DNA of 64,000 bases from Staphylospora marina. Lineage in GTDB: Bacteria; Bacillota; Bacilli; Thermoactinomycetales; Thermoactinomycetaceae. Position 1 is the first letter of the stretch, and every line of letters begins with the position of its first letter. The position numbers and the translations under genes are program-made. The stretch spans positions 1,834,182-1,898,181 of the forward strand of contig NZ_CP034118.1 of NCBI RefSeq assembly GCF_003856495.1. The letters are read 5' to 3'. This document shows, one piece after another, positions 8,161 through 17,983 of this stretch. A model generated the notes under the pieces. That model did not search any database and was not told the origin of the DNA. It saw only the letters and a list, made by a program, of their open reading frames with translations.

Positions 8161-9354
8161 ATGTCGAGAAACCAAGCGCTCATCGAACTTACCGACAAGT
8201 ACGGTGCCCGCAACTACCATCCGCTGCCGATCGTCATTTCCAAGGCGGAAGGCAGTTGGGTGGAAGACGCCGACGGAAACCGCTACATGGACATGCTGAG
8301 TGCATATTCCGCGCTCAATCACGGTCACCGTCATCCCCGCCTGATCCAAGCTTTGAAAGACCAGGCTGACAAGGTGACACTCACTTCCCGCGCGTTTCAC
8401 AACGATCAGTTGGGTCTTTTCTATGAAAAACTGGCGGCCATCACCGGCAAAGAAATGATCCTGCCGATGAATACAGGCGCCGAAGCGGTGGAAACGGCCA
8501 TCAAAGCCGTCCGTCGCTGGGCATATTTCGTCAAGGGTGTGCCGGACAACCAAGCGGAGATCATCGTTTGCGAAGACAACTTCCACGGTCGGACCATCAC
8601 CGCCGTCTCGCTCTCGTCCCACGACGAATACAAGCGCGGTTTCGGGCCGCTCACTCCGGGATTCAAAGTGATCCCCTACGGAGACCTGGAAGCGTTGAAA
8701 CGGGCGATCACCCCCAACACCGCCGCGTTCCTGGTGGAACCGATCCAGGGAGAAGCGGGCGTCGTCGTGCCTCCGGAAGGCTATCTGAAAGCGGCATACG
8801 AAATCTGCAAAGAACACAACGTCCTGTTTGTGGCAGACGAAATCCAAACCGGTTTCGGCCGCACGGGGCAAATGTTCGCCTGCGATTGGGAAGGATTCAA
8901 GCCCGACGTGTACGTGATGGGCAAAGCTCTCGGCGGAGGCGTGATGCCCATTTCCGCGGTTGCCGCAGACAAAGAGATTTTGGGTGTGTTCGAGCCGGGT
9001 TCCCATGGATCCACCTTCGGCGGAAACCCGCTGGCTTGCGCGGTGGCCGTCGCCGCCATGGACGTGATGGTGGAAGAAGATCTGCCCAAACGCTCCCGGG
9101 AGCTGGGTGAATATTTCATCGGAGAGCTTCGCAAAATCAAAAATCCCGTCATCCGGGAAGTGCGGGGAAAAGGCCTGTTCATCGGGATGGAGTTGCACGA
9201 GCCCGCCCGTAAATATTGCGAACGACTGATGGAGGAAGGCCTTCTCTGCAAGGAAACGCACGAAAACACCATCCGGTTCGCTCCTCCGCTCACCATCACG
9301 CGGGAAGAACTGGACCTTGCCCTGGAAAAGGTGCGCAAGGTGCTGGAAGGCTGA
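8161..9354 (+). CDS. rocD: Ornithine--oxo-acid aminotransferase
   Basis: Transfers the delta-amino group of ornithine to 2-oxoglutarate, giving glutamate semialdehyde; it links arginine/ornithine breakdown to proline and glutamate. The 397-residue class III aminotransferase has [18 protein letters not shown] near residues 100-118, the [12 protein letters not shown] segment with the PLP-facing Asp, the VMGKALGGG motif containing the Schiff-base lysine, and [29 protein letters not shown] precedes the chosen ATG with ideal spacing. It is transcribed alone, divergently from the SAM-riboswitch gene, and ends at its own terminator. No other arginine catabolism gene is nearby. A closely related acetylornithine aminotransferase is the main alternative, but the sequence pattern favours RocD. 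Confidence 0.9.
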   Translation: MSRNQALIELTDKYGARNYHPLPIVISKAEGSWVEDADGNRYMDMLSAYSALNHGHRHPRLIQALKDQADKVTLTSRAFHNDQLGLFYEKLAAITGKEMILPMNTGAEAVETAIKAVRRWAYFVKGVPDNQAEIIVCEDNFHGRTITAVSLSSHDEYKRGFGPLTPGFKVIPYGDLEALKRAITPNTAAFLVEPIQGEAGVVVPPEGYLKAAYEICKEHNVLFVADEIQTGFGRTGQMFACDWEGFKPDVYVMGKALGGGVMPISAVAADKEILGVFEPGSHGSTFGGNPLACAVAVAAMDVMVEEDLPKRSRELGEYFIGELRKIKNPVIREVRGKGLFIGMELHEPARKYCERLMEEGLLCKETHENTIRFAPPLTITREELDLALEKVRKVLEG

Positions 9355-9417
9355 CCCCGTCACCAACATGCGCCGATTTTACCATCGGTCTTCATCCGGA
9401 CGCATCGGCGCAACCCG

Positions 9418-9446
9418 GGCCGTCCCGCCAGGGCGGTCTTTTTTTT
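9418..9446 (+). terminator. rocD terminator
   Basis: A GC-rich stem (GGCCG, one bulged T, CCC pairing with GGGCGGTC) with a GCCA loop is followed by eight T. Confidence 0.75.
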
Positions 9447-9481
9447 GTGCCATCAGAAGCGTCCGCGTTCCTTCCGCTTCC

Positions 9482-10105
9482 CTACAGACGGATCTGATGG
9501 CGGAATTTTTCCAAGGTTTTCTCGCCGATGCCGGGAACTTCGGCGATTTCATCCATACTGCGGAACGGTCCGTGTTCTTCCCGGTAGCGGATGATGGCCC
9601 GTGCCTTGGACGGACCGATGCCTTCAAGCCGCTCCAGTTCCTCCGCCGTGGCGGTGTTGATGGAGATCTTTCCGGCTGAGCCGTTCACGGTCATGGCTGA
9701 AGCGGATTCGGAAGCCATGACCTCCTCTCCCTTGCGAGGAATCCGTACCGAGATCCCGTCAGACAGCGGTTCCGCCAGATTGACCCGGTTCAAATCCGCT
9801 TCTTCCCGGGCACCCCCCGCCATGCGAACGGCATCCCAAACGCGGGCCCCCTCCTTCAACCGATAAAGCCCCGGGTGTTTCACGGCTCCCTTGACATCCA
9901 CCACGATTTCCTTCTCCTTCTCTCCCGCATCGGAATCCTCCCCCGGCTTGGCCTCGGTGGCAGGCGCAACATATGCGGTCGCGGGAGGAACCGGCTCTTC
10001 TTTCCCCAACCAATCCCACACCCAACCGCCCACCAGCACGGCGGCCAAACACAGGGACAGAACGGCCCATCTCTTCTCCCGGGGAGTCCAATCCAGATCC
10101 AGCAT
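9482..10105 (-). CDS. comEA: Competence DNA receptor ComEA
   Basis: Membrane-anchored double-stranded DNA receptor for natural transformation. The 207-residue protein has an N-terminal anchor near residues 13-32 (WAVLSLCLAAVLVGGWVWDW), an acidic linker, an SLBB domain (VDVKGAVKHPGLYRLKEGAR) and a C-terminal pair of helix-hairpin-helix motifs (INTATAEELERLEGIGPSKA and EVPGIGEKTLEK). The start is the ATG of MLDLDWTPREKRW behind GGAAGGAGGAAG; an upstream in-frame GTG-type start is less well placed. In Bacillus it heads the comEA-comEB-comEC operon, but here it is separated from comEC by about 3.5 kb that includes a gene on the opposite strand, so the two are not in one operon. Confidence 0.94.
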   Translation of the reverse strand: MLDLDWTPREKRWAVLSLCLAAVLVGGWVWDWLGKEEPVPPATAYVAPATEAKPGEDSDAGEKEKEIVVDVKGAVKHPGLYRLKEGARVWDAVRMAGGAREEADLNRVNLAEPLSDGISVRIPRKGEEVMASESASAMTVNGSAGKISINTATAEELERLEGIGPSKARAIIRYREEHGPFRSMDEIAEVPGIGEKTLEKFRHQIRL

Positions 10106-10184
10106 TCCCGTTCTTCCTCCTTCCGTCCTCACCATGGCACTCCCGTTTCTACACTTTTTCGACGCCTTTTTCCAAAATCATGCA

Positions 10185-10212
10185 ACACCCCCCCGGAAAA
10201 ACCGGGGGGTGT
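10185..10212 (-). terminator. Hairpin after sat
   Basis: ACACCCCCC and GGGGGGTGT pair around an A/C-rich loop just past the sat stop codon. The T-run on the minus strand is weak, so it may act mainly as an RNA 3' stabiliser or a weak terminator between sat and comEA. Confidence 0.55.
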
Positions 10213-10216
10213 CTCA

Positions 10217-11398
10217 TCAAGATTTCGTGGAAGAACGTCCGGCTTTTCTCAACCCTTCGACCAGCTCGCGAATCACTTCCGGCCTCGAAAATTCGGGGGG
10301 AGGCATTTCTCCCGCCCTCAACATCTCCCGGACCCGGGTGCCTGACAAAATCACGTGATGTTCCGCACTGTGCGGGCAGGTTTTGGAGGAGGCCATCCCG
10401 TCACAGCGGCGGCAATAAAAGCTGTGTTCAAATCGGAGCGGAGTGATGCCCAGCTCGTCCGGCCGAAATTCGTCAAACACCTTCTGCGCGTCGTAAGTGC
10501 CGTAATACCTGCCCACCCCGGCATGATCACGACCGACGATGAAATGGGTGCATCCGTAGTTTTTGCGGGCAAGCGCATGAAATACCGCTTCCCGCGGTCC
10601 GGCATAACGCATGGCCGCCGGGAATGCCGCCAGCAACACCCGATCTCGCGGATAATACTCTCTCAGCAACACCCGGTAACTGTTCATGCGCACGTCAGCG
10701 GGAATGTCATCCGCTTTGGTGTCGCCGACCAGCGGATGCAGAAGCAGTCCGTCCACGATCTCCAGAGCCGCTTTTTGAATGTATTCATGGGCGCGGTGAA
10801 CCGGATTGCGGGTCTGGAACCCCACCACTTGTCGCCAACCCCGTTCGCGAAACCGCCGGCGTGTCTCGGCGGGGGTCAGCACATACCGGGATATCTCCCC
10901 GCGATCCGGTCGCAAGAGCAGCCGAACGGGCCCGCCCGCACGCACGGAGGAAGACGCGTACAGCCGATGGACGCCGGGGTGTGCCGGGTCCGCGGTTCCG
11001 AACACTTCCCGCGCTTCCTTTTCAAGGTCCACCCGGTAAATGCTTTCCACTTCCATCACGGCGACGATCCGGTCCCGATCATCCCGCAAAGCGATCCGCT
11101 CTCCCTCCCGGAATGAGCCCACCCGTTCTCCCGGAACGGGAAGGGTCACGGGAAGCGGCCAGACGGTTCCGTCCGCCAGTCTCATCCGGTCCCGGACGGA
11201 GAGATAATCCTCTTCGGACATGAACCCGGTCAGCGGGGAAAACACGCCGGTGGCGATGCACTCCAGATCCGAAATCGTCACGGATGAAACCTTCCATCCC
11301 GGAAGCCCCCGGGAGAGGGACAACCACTCACCCTGCTCGTCTTCCGGAATCATCCGGTTCACCAACACTCCCCCGTGAGGAAGCACGGTTTCTCTCAT
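10217..11398 (-). CDS. sat: Sulfate adenylyltransferase (ATP sulfurylase)
   Basis: Makes adenosine 5'-phosphosulfate from ATP and sulfate, the first step of sulfate assimilation. The 393-residue single-domain protein carries the signature [15 protein letters not shown] (ATP-binding HXXH-like motif), the [12 protein letters not shown] motif and the C-terminal zinc-type [15 protein letters not shown] segment. Start choice: the ATG of [10 protein letters not shown] lies seven bases after GAGGAG; a GTG two codons earlier overlaps the site. It lies 67 bases downstream of cysH on the same strand, so the two likely form one operon. No kinase domain is fused, consistent with use of APS directly by the adjacent APS-type reductase. 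Confidence 0.95.
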   Translation of the reverse strand: MRETVLPHGGVLVNRMIPEDEQGEWLSLSRGLPGWKVSSVTISDLECIATGVFSPLTGFMSEEDYLSVRDRMRLADGTVWPLPVTLPVPGERVGSFREGERIALRDDRDRIVAVMEVESIYRVDLEKEAREVFGTADPAHPGVHRLYASSSVRAGGPVRLLLRPDRGEISRYVLTPAETRRRFRERGWRQVVGFQTRNPVHRAHEYIQKAALEIVDGLLLHPLVGDTKADDIPADVRMNSYRVLLREYYPRDRVLLAAFPAAMRYAGPREAVFHALARKNYGCTHFIVGRDHAGVGRYYGTYDAQKVFDEFRPDELGITPLRFEHSFYCRRCDGMASSKTCPHSAEHHVILSGTRVREMLRAGEMPPPEFSRPEVIRELVEGLRKAGRSSTKS

Positions 11399-11465
11399 AC
11401 TCACTCTCCTCTCTCATCCAAGCTTGACATCCAAAGAAGCTGCGGAACTCCCGTGCGCGCAACGT

Positions 11466-12242
11466 TCAATTTCCGCTCTCGTCTTCCGGTTTCACGTGAA
11501 GGCCGCACTCCGTCTTCGCCTTCCCGGGCCAGCGCCCGGCCCGCGGATCTTCTCCGGGTTTGACCTGACGGGTGCACGGCATGCAACCGATGCTGGGGTA
11601 ATCGCGGTCGTGCATCGGATTGTACGGCACCCGGTTTTCGACCACATATGCCCAGACTTGTTTGGTCGTCCAGAAGGCCAGTGGATTCACCTTGACCAAT
11701 CCGAACACTTCATCCCATTCCACCACCTCCGCCCGGGCACGGGTGGGAGACTGCTCACGGCGGATCCCGGTGATCCAAGCCCTGTATCCGGTCAGCACCC
11801 GGGCCAACGGCTCCACCTTGCGCAACCGGCAACACAAGTTGGGATCCTTCTCCCACAGTTTTTCCCCGTATTTTTGGGCCTGCTCTTCCAGCGTCAGGGA
11901 CGGCGAAATTCGGATGAACCGTTTCCCGTACCGTTCGGACAGCCGATCCCGGGTTTCAAGCGTTTCGGGAAACAACAGGTCCGTATCCAGATAAAACACG
12001 TCCACTTCCGGATCCAACCTGTGGAGCATGTCGACCAGTGCGACGTCTTCCACTCCGAAACTGCAAGCCAAGGCGATGCCTTTTTGTCCGAACGTGCGAA
12101 GTCCCCATTCGAGAATGTCCGAAGGATGGGCTCTCCTCAACGTTTCGGCCGCCCGCCGAATTTCCGTAAGGTCCGGTTTCCGACCGTTCCCCGCCGATGC
12201 CGCGTCGCCGCCTTCCGCACGAAACTTGTCTGTCAACATCAT
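11466..12242 (-). CDS. cysH: Adenylyl-sulfate reductase, [4Fe-4S] assimilatory type
   Basis: Reduces APS (or PAPS) to sulfite with thioredoxin electrons. The 258-residue protein has the PP-loop-like SFGVEDVALVDMLH segment, YLDTDLLFPET, and the cysteine pairs that define the iron-sulfur APS reductases: CC in DPNLCCRLRKVEPL and C--C in GCMPCTR, ending with the reactive ECGLH near the C-terminus. The start is unsettled: GGGAGGG abuts ATG ATG TTG, so translation may begin at the TTG two codons in, which has the best spacing. It precedes sat in the same direction; together they supply sulfite. A sulfite reductase gene is not in the window. Confidence 0.93.
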   Translation of the reverse strand: MMLTDKFRAEGGDAASAGNGRKPDLTEIRRAAETLRRAHPSDILEWGLRTFGQKGIALACSFGVEDVALVDMLHRLDPEVDVFYLDTDLLFPETLETRDRLSERYGKRFIRISPSLTLEEQAQKYGEKLWEKDPNLCCRLRKVEPLARVLTGYRAWITGIRREQSPTRARAEVVEWDEVFGLVKVNPLAFWTTKQVWAYVVENRVPYNPMHDRDYPSIGCMPCTRQVKPGEDPRAGRWPGKAKTECGLHVKPEDESGN

Positions 12243-12324
12243 CCCTCCCGTTTCATTCCGCCGACGGACCGATCAGTTCTAAACACATACCCGTGGCGTG
12301 CTTTGAATCTTCGCGATTCCTCGA

Positions 12325-12387
12325 TCACCCGCTTTGATCCGAAGATTCCTCCGGCACTCTGTAAAGATACAGCTCATTCCGGTTCAT
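12325..12387 (-). CDS. Candidate 20-residue small ORF
   Basis: A tiny frame encodes MNRNELYLYRVPEESSDQSG. It has AAGGAG eight bases upstream of the ATG and lies inside the end of the preceding small frame. It is in the intergenic stretch between the leuS terminator and cysH, on the cysH strand. No homology can be claimed; ribosome-binding-site quality and position are the only support. Confidence 0.2.
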   Translation of the reverse strand: MNRNELYLYRVPEESSDQSG

Positions 12388-12520
12388 GGACACGGCTCCT
12401 TCCCGTCAACGCGCCGAATCCGCGCCATCCGTTCATCCAGGACGTTTTGGAAGCCGCGCTTTCCTCCCCTCGAACGAGGGCCCTTCCCCGGAATCCCCCC
12501 GATTGAAACAGTGTACGCAT
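12374..12520 (-). CDS. Candidate 48-residue small basic ORF
   Basis: A frame opening MRTLFQSGGFRGRALV is preceded by AAAGGAGTGGTGG at good spacing and ends in RSRVHEPE. The product would be basic and serine/glycine-rich. It lies upstream of cysH and overlaps the next small frame. It may be a leader peptide or chance; nothing is recognised. The rest of 12243-12612 shows no other feature. Confidence 0.25.
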   Translation of the reverse strand: MRTLFQSGGFRGRALVRGEESAASKTSWMNGWRGFGALTGRSRVHEPE

Positions 12521-12612
12521 CCACCACTCCTTTCGATGTCTTCACTTTTCCGCCGAGCCGGCCGATATCGTTTGTGTCAAAATATGCCATCCCGCGATGC
12601 GTTCGCCCAAAC

Positions 12613-12640
12613 AAAAAGCTTCCGGCGAAAACCGGAAGCT
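12613..12640 (-). terminator. leuS terminator
   Basis: On the minus strand AGCTTCCGG pairs with CCGGAAGCT around TTTTCG and is followed by TTTTTG. It lies about 115 bases after the leuS stop codon. Confidence 0.85.
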
Positions 12641-12754
12641 CGGAATCGATCACAACAGGCCGGGCCGAAATCCGTTCGCCAAAGGTTCGACAAAGCGGCG
12701 GCCGGACAGGAAACGGCGTCGGCGCATGCTATGCTCTTGTCAATGAACGGGGTC

Positions 12755-15208
12755 TCATCCCGCCACGATGTTGACCAACTTGCCGGGAACGACGATCACT
12801 TTCCGGATCGTTTTCCCTTCCAACAGTTCGCGGATCCGGCCGGTGGAAAGAGCCTGTTGCTCCACTTCCTCCCGGGTGGCATTGACGGGAACGACCAGCT
12901 TGTCGCGAACCTTGCCGTTGATCTGCACGACGATTTCCACTTCGTCCAGAACCAGGGCGGATTCATCCCAAGTCGGCCAGGCCGCACGGTGAATGCTTCC
13001 TTCTTTGCCCATCAGGCTCCACAATTCCTCGGTGATGTGGGGAACGAACGGGGCGAGCAGGAGCACCAATTTTTCGAGTGCTTCCTTGAACACGGCCCGG
13101 TCCGCGGATTCCGGATAATCGGACAGCCCGTTCACCAGTTCCATGATCGCACTGATGGCGGTATTGAAGTGATTCCGTTCGGCGACGTCGTGCGTCACTT
13201 TTTTCACCGTCCGGTTGAGCAACCGTCGCAGTTCTTTCGCTTCGCTTCCGGGTTCGGCCACGACCGGAATCTCCCGTTCAAAAAGGTGAAGGTTTTTCGT
13301 CACCAGACGCCAGACCCGGTTCAGGAACCGGTGGCTTCCTTCCACTCCGGCATCGTTCCAATCCAACTCCCGTTCGGGCGGCGCGGCAAACAGAATGAAC
13401 AGGCGAGCAGTGTCGGCGCTGTATTTGTCGATGATTTCCAGCGGGGAAACGACGTTGCCTTTTGACTTGGACATTTTGGCTCCGTCTTTCAGCACCATCC
13501 CTTGGGTGAGCAGATTGTTGAACGGCTCCTGCACGTGAATCATGCCGGCGTCGTACAATACCTTGGTGAAGAAGCGGGCATACAGGAGATGAAGCACGGC
13601 ATGTTCGATTCCGCCGATGTATTGGTCAACCGGAAGCCATTTATTGGCCTGATCGGGATCAAACGGCAACGTTTCGTTGCGGGCGTCCGCATAGCGGAAG
13701 AAATACCAGGATGAATCGACAAACGTGTCCATCGTGTCCGTTTCCCGGCGCGCTTGACCGCCGCATTTCGGACAGGTGGTGTTCCGGAACGTTTCCGACG
13801 TGGTGAGCGGATTGCGTTTCCCGTCAAACACCACGTCATCCGGCAACATGACCGGGAGATCCTCTTTCGGGACGGGGACGATGCCGCAATCGTCGCAGTA
13901 GACGACGGGGATCGGCGTTCCCCAATACCGCTGTCGGGAAATCAGCCAGTCGCGCAAGCGGTAACTGACCGCCGGACCTCCCGCGTCGCGGGAAGCGAGA
14001 TGCTCGGAAATCTCCCGGATCGCCCGTTTGTTGTCCATACCGTCAAACTCTCCGGAATTCACCAACACTCCCTCTCCGGTGAACGGCAATTTCACGTCTT
14101 CCCCGTCTTTGGGACGGATGACCGTTTTCACCGGGAGGCCGTATTTTTCCGCAAATGCGAAGTCCCGCTCATCATGGGCCGGAACGCCCATCACGGCCCC
14201 GGTGCCGTAATCCAGCAGCACGTAGTTGGCCACCCAGATCGGAATCTGTTCGCCGGTCAGCGGATGTTTTGCGTATGCTCCGGTAAAGAGCCCTTCCTTT
14301 TCCGCGTCCGTCGCGGTCCGATCGATTTCGGACTGCTTTTTCATCCGTTCGATGAACGCAAGCACCGCCGGTTCGGTGTCCTTGCCGCGGATGAGCCGGG
14401 GAACGAGCGGATGTTCCGGCGCGAGCACCATGTAGGTGACGCCGAACAACGTGTCCGGACGGGTGGTGAATACCTTCACCTGTTCATTGTCGGCCTCCGG
14501 CACGGTAAAGATGACATGGGCTCCTTCACTCCGCCCGATCCAGTTGCGTTGCATCGCCTTGACCCGTTCCGGCCAACCCGTCAAGCCGTCGAGGTCATTG
14601 AGCAGGCGGTCGGCGTATTCGGTGATGCGGAAGAACCACTGTTCCAGTTCCTTTTTGGTCACTTCGGAATCGCAGCGCCAGCACTTTCCGTCTTCCACCT
14701 GTTCGTTGGCCAGCACGGTGCTGCAGGAAGGGCACCAGTTGACGAACGCTTTCTTGCGATAGGCCAGCCCCCGTTCATAAAAGAGAAGAAACAGCCATTG
14801 GTTGAACTTGTAATATTCCGGCAAACAGGTTCCGACATAGCGGTCCCAGTCATAAGACAGACCCAGCAACGTCTGTTCCTGGCGGAATCGCTCCATGTTG
14901 CCCAGCGTCCATTCCCGCGGGTTGACTCCCCGGTTGATGGCGGCGTTCTCGGCCGGAAGCCCGAACGCGTCGGCCCCCATGGGGTGCAGGACACGGTATC
15001 CGTTCATGCGCCGGAAGCGGGCGAGCACGTCGCCGATGGAGTATACGCGCATGTGTCCCATGTGCAACCCTTCGCCGGACGGATACGGAAACATCTCGAG
15101 CGTGTAGTATTTCGGTTTGTCATCGCTCTCGTCGGTCCGGTCGATGCCGGATTCCCGCCAAACCTGTTGCCATTTGCCTTCGATTTCTTTCGGATTGTAC
15201 TCTTTCAT
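12755..15208 (-). CDS. leuS: Leucyl-tRNA synthetase
   Basis: Class I aminoacyl-tRNA synthetase charging tRNA-Leu, 817 residues, a normal bacterial length. Visible are the HIGH-type motif ([17 protein letters not shown]), the inserted CP1 editing domain ([24 protein letters not shown]), the zinc-type [13 protein letters not shown] segment, the KMSKS loop ([15 protein letters not shown]) and the C-terminal anticodon-binding domain. The start is the ATG of [13 protein letters not shown] with AAGGAGAGACAGGG upstream; a frame seven codons longer lacks a site. A leucine T-box leader precedes it, so it is expressed when uncharged tRNA-Leu accumulates. Confidence 0.97.
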   Translation of the reverse strand: MKEYNPKEIEGKWQQVWRESGIDRTDESDDKPKYYTLEMFPYPSGEGLHMGHMRVYSIGDVLARFRRMNGYRVLHPMGADAFGLPAENAAINRGVNPREWTLGNMERFRQEQTLLGLSYDWDRYVGTCLPEYYKFNQWLFLLFYERGLAYRKKAFVNWCPSCSTVLANEQVEDGKCWRCDSEVTKKELEQWFFRITEYADRLLNDLDGLTGWPERVKAMQRNWIGRSEGAHVIFTVPEADNEQVKVFTTRPDTLFGVTYMVLAPEHPLVPRLIRGKDTEPAVLAFIERMKKQSEIDRTATDAEKEGLFTGAYAKHPLTGEQIPIWVANYVLLDYGTGAVMGVPAHDERDFAFAEKYGLPVKTVIRPKDGEDVKLPFTGEGVLVNSGEFDGMDNKRAIREISEHLASRDAGGPAVSYRLRDWLISRQRYWGTPIPVVYCDDCGIVPVPKEDLPVMLPDDVVFDGKRNPLTTSETFRNTTCPKCGGQARRETDTMDTFVDSSWYFFRYADARNETLPFDPDQANKWLPVDQYIGGIEHAVLHLLYARFFTKVLYDAGMIHVQEPFNNLLTQGMVLKDGAKMSKSKGNVVSPLEIIDKYSADTARLFILFAAPPERELDWNDAGVEGSHRFLNRVWRLVTKNLHLFEREIPVVAEPGSEAKELRRLLNRTVKKVTHDVAERNHFNTAISAIMELVNGLSDYPESADRAVFKEALEKLVLLLAPFVPHITEELWSLMGKEGSIHRAAWPTWDESALVLDEVEIVVQINGKVRDKLVVPVNATREEVEQQALSTGRIRELLEGKTIRKVIVVPGKLVNIVAG

Positions 15209-15242
15209 CCCTGTCTCTCCTTTTCGCATGATCCCATCAAAT

Positions 15243-15540
15243 CAAAAAACCTCCCGCCCCCGGCTCACCTGCCAGGGACGAGAGGTTCGTTCACACTCCC
15301 GCGGTACCACCCTGCTTGACGCGGTCGGAGGATCTTTCCGGACCACGCCCGCTCTCGGCATCCCGTAACGGGGATGAGCCGCCGGAGAGTACACACCTCG
15401 GACAAAAGAGGCTTCCCCACCGGAGCGACGGGACGAGTTCATCCGTTGCCTCGCGTTGACTCGCACCGACCGTCAACTCTCTGATGCGGGCAGACCGGAC
15501 TACTGCTTCCCGTCATGGCCGTCAACGTATTGAATATCAT
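15243..15540 (-). promoter_or_regulatory. Leucine-specific T-box leader of leuS
   Basis: The minus strand shows the full plan: a stem I with GACGGGAAGCAGTAG and AGAGAG elements, a specifier bulge reading GAACTCGTCC with CTC (Leu) at 15434-15436, the T-box AGGGTGGTACCGCG, and a terminator whose CCTCTCGTCCC arm pairs with GGGGGCGGGAGG ahead of six T. Uncharged tRNA-Leu with anticodon GAG should stabilise the antiterminator. Confidence 0.95.
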
Positions 15541-15586
15541 TATATGCACGCCGTTGATTTTTTGTCAACGGGTCCATTGACGAAGT

Positions 15587-15928
15587 TCAGATGGCGTTCA
15601 CCTGCGGAGCGTCCCCCCAGAGACGTTCCAGTCCGTAAAATTCCCGTTCATCCTTGTGGAACACATGGACCACCACGTCCCCGAGATCGATCAGCACCCA
15701 TCTCGCCTCCTGGAATCCTTCCATTCCCTTCAGGGTGATCCCGGCTTCTTCCACCTTGTCGCGGATTTCGGTGGCGATCGCCTGAACCTGTGTCTGCGAA
15801 TTTCCCTCACAGATCACGAAATAATCGGCGAACACCGACAACCCCCGGATATCGAGAATGGTCACATTGCGGGCTTTTTTCTCCTCGGCGGCAGCGGCCG
15901 CCAAACGGGCGATTTCCACTACGTTCAA
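15587..15928 (-). CDS. rsfS: Ribosome silencing factor RsfS
   Basis: RsfS (YbeB/iojap, YqeL in Bacillus) binds ribosomal protein uL14 and blocks subunit joining in starvation. The 113-residue length and the segments ILDIRGLSVFADYFVICEGN, WVLIDLGDVVVHVFHKDERE and FYGLERLWGDA are diagnostic. Its ATG overlaps the yqeK stop codon (ATGA), so it is translationally coupled as the last gene of the yqe block. In Bacillus a methyltransferase gene and comER follow; here the next element is the leuS T-box. Confidence 0.95.
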   Translation of the reverse strand: MNVVEIARLAAAAAEEKKARNVTILDIRGLSVFADYFVICEGNSQTQVQAIATEIRDKVEEAGITLKGMEGFQEARWVLIDLGDVVVHVFHKDEREFYGLERLWGDAPQVNAI

Positions 15929-16515
15929 ACGGATTCCTCCCTTGGAGCCTTGGCTTGAACTTCATCAAGCATGGCATTTCTCGCCAGCAGCGTGAGCGGA
16001 TACACTTTCCAGGAGCGGTCCAACAGAAAGCGAATGGTGTTGTCCATGGCTTTCAGGACGGCCCTGTCGAGGTCGTGCTCAGCCAATTTCCTGACTTCGT
16101 CCACTCCCGGATGGCGGCGCCCCGGTTCGATGACATCCGAAAGCCAGATGATCTTTTCCAGACGGGACATCCCGGGCCTTCCGGAAGTGTGATATCGGAT
16201 TGCGTTCAGTATGTCCACATCCGCGATTCCGAATTCTTCGCGGACCACTTCGGCCGCGACGGGTCCGTGCCACAACTCCGGATTGTAATCCAGAAGGTCT
16301 TCCGGAAGGTTGTGGACACGGATTCGTCTGCGGAGTTCATCCTCCGGCCAAAACTTGCAGTAATCGTGGAGGATGGCCGCAATTTCCGCCCGTGCGGGAT
16401 CTTCCCCTTCCCGACGGGCCATCGCGACGGCCGTGTCCCGCACGCGAAGCGTGTGCTCCCATCGGGAAACCGGCATCTGACCGCGGGTCTTGTCCATCAT
16501 GATTTCAAGATTCAT
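15925..16515 (-). CDS. yqeK: HD-domain dinucleoside tetraphosphatase YqeK
   Basis: Symmetrical Ap4A hydrolase of the HD superfamily, about 196 residues. The metal-binding pattern is seen in WEHTLRVRDTAVAMA (first His), AAILHDYCKF (HD pair), AIRYHTSGRPGMS and WLSDVIEPGRR. The start is taken as the ATG of MNLEIMMDKTRG after GGGAGA; MMDKTRG a few codons on is an alternative. It overlaps the end of nadD and the start of rsfS, so the three are one tightly packed operon. Ap4A clearance beside NAD synthesis and ribosome silencing is the conserved Firmicutes arrangement. Confidence 0.93.
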   Translation of the reverse strand: MNLEIMMDKTRGQMPVSRWEHTLRVRDTAVAMARREGEDPARAEIAAILHDYCKFWPEDELRRRIRVHNLPEDLLDYNPELWHGPVAAEVVREEFGIADVDILNAIRYHTSGRPGMSRLEKIIWLSDVIEPGRRHPGVDEVRKLAEHDLDRAVLKAMDNTIRFLLDRSWKVYPLTLLARNAMLDEVQAKAPREESV

Positions 16516-17089
16516 ACAATCTGTTCTCCCTGATATATCTGAGTACCGGTTCCGGAACCATGTACCGCACCGACTTTCCGGCCACCAGGCGACGTCGGAT
16601 CTCCGTCGAGGAAATGCCCGTTTCCACCGCATCCGGAATCCACTGCAGCCTTTTGGCCACTTCTTCCGGCAGCGGTCTCCGGTCATGTCCGGGTCTTCCC
16701 ATGGCCACCACCCGGACCAGCCGGAGGATGGTTCCGATTTCGTGCCAACGCGGCAGATCATTCACCGAATCCGCACCGACCAACAAGTGAAATGAGGCAT
16801 CCGGCCGAATCCGAACCAGCTCTTTCACCGTATCGACGGTATAGGAAGGACCGGACCGGTTTACCTCCGTGAGGCAAAGCCTGAAGCGCGGATTCCCGGA
16901 GATCGCCTGTTTCACCATGTTCACGCGGTGCATCGAAGGGGTGACCTTCTTTTCAAGCTTGTGCGGGGGTTCTCCCGCGGGAATCCACCAAATTTCATCC
17001 AGATCGGCCGCCTCGAGTGCCTGATCGGCAAGCAACAGGTGACCCAAGTGAACGGGATCAAAGGTCCCGCCAAACAAACCGATTTTCAT
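16505..17089 (-). CDS. nadD: Nicotinate-nucleotide adenylyltransferase
   Basis: Adenylates nicotinate mononucleotide to deamido-NAD, an essential step of NAD synthesis. The 194-residue nucleotidyltransferase has GLFGGTFDPVHLGHLLLA at the N-terminus (the HxGH site), GADSVNDLPRWHE in the middle and the C-terminal GISSTEIRRRL motif. Start ATG lies close to the aroE end, 30 bases away. In Bacillus a small RNA-binding protein gene (yqeI/yhbY) sits between aroE and nadD; there is no room for it here. Confidence 0.96.
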   Translation of the reverse strand: MKIGLFGGTFDPVHLGHLLLADQALEAADLDEIWWIPAGEPPHKLEKKVTPSMHRVNMVKQAISGNPRFRLCLTEVNRSGPSYTVDTVKELVRIRPDASFHLLVGADSVNDLPRWHEIGTILRLVRVVAMGRPGHDRRPLPEEVAKRLQWIPDAVETGISSTEIRRRLVAGKSVRYMVPEPVLRYIRENRLYES

Positions 17090-17119
17090 AATAAAAAACT
17101 TTCTCTCCTACCATTTTCC

Positions 17120-17965
17120 TCATTGAAACGTATCCAAAACCTGTTTCATCAGCGAAACCGGCGCTTTTTTCCCCGTCCAGATTCTGAGCGCCTCGGCTGC
17201 CTGCCGGATCAGCATGCCCGTTCCGTCATGAACTCTCGCCCCCCGGGCGGCAGCTTCCCTGAGCAATCGGGTCCATCTCGGCCGGTACACCAGATCGCTC
17301 ACCGTCTGCCCTTCGCGAATCCAGTCCGCGGGGATCGGCATGGCATCCGTCTCCGGATGCATGCCGACCGGCGTGCACTGCACCAGCAGATCCGCTTCTT
17401 GCACCGCCCGGCGCGCTTCGGCGAGCGGAAGCGCATCCACCGATGTCAGGGAATCCAATCTGCGCGCCAGTTCTTCCGCCTTTTCCGCGGTGCGGGCCGC
17501 AACGGTCATGTGCCGCACTCCCGCTCTCGCCAGGGCGTACCCGGTCGCCCGGGCGGCTCCGCCCGCTCCCAGGAGAACCACGCGAATGCCGTCGGGCAGG
17601 ACTCCCGCATCCTCCATGAGAGAGTGCAAATAGCCGGTTCCGTCCGTGTTGGTCCCCGTGAGAACGCCGTCCCGGTTCACCACCGTGTTGACCGCCCCGA
17701 TCGCCCTCGCTTCCGGTGTGAGTTCATCCAAAAAATCCATGACGGACACCTTGTGCGGAATGGTCACGTTCCAGCCGCACACTCCCAGACTCCTCAGTCC
17801 CTCCACCGCCTGCTTCAGGCGGGAAGTCTCCACTCGCCAAGCCAAATAGACAGCCGGCTCACCCATGGCGGACAATGCGGCGTTCATCATTTCCGGCGAC
17901 CGGGAATGGGAAACGGGGTCGCCGATCAATCCGTAACAAACCGTTCGGGCGGTGATTTCCGTCAC
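17120..17965 (-). CDS. aroE: Shikimate 5-dehydrogenase
   Basis: Reduces 3-dehydroshikimate to shikimate with NADPH in aromatic amino-acid synthesis. The 281-residue protein shows the substrate site GDPVSHSRSPEMMNAA and NVTIPHKVSVMDF (catalytic Lys), the NADP motif LLGAGGAARATGYALA, and VNTDGTGYL-like NTDGTGYLHS. A GTG start follows GGGAGGGAGCGGAGCC. It lies between yqeH and nadD, as in Bacillus, within the same minus-strand operon. Confidence 0.95.
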   Translation of the reverse strand: MTEITARTVCYGLIGDPVSHSRSPEMMNAALSAMGEPAVYLAWRVETSRLKQAVEGLRSLGVCGWNVTIPHKVSVMDFLDELTPEARAIGAVNTVVNRDGVLTGTNTDGTGYLHSLMEDAGVLPDGIRVVLLGAGGAARATGYALARAGVRHMTVAARTAEKAEELARRLDSLTSVDALPLAEARRAVQEADLLVQCTPVGMHPETDAMPIPADWIREGQTVSDLVYRPRWTRLLREAAARGARVHDGTGMLIRQAAEALRIWTGKKAPVSLMKQVLDTFQ

Positions 17966-17983
17966 GGCTCCGCTCCCTCCCGC

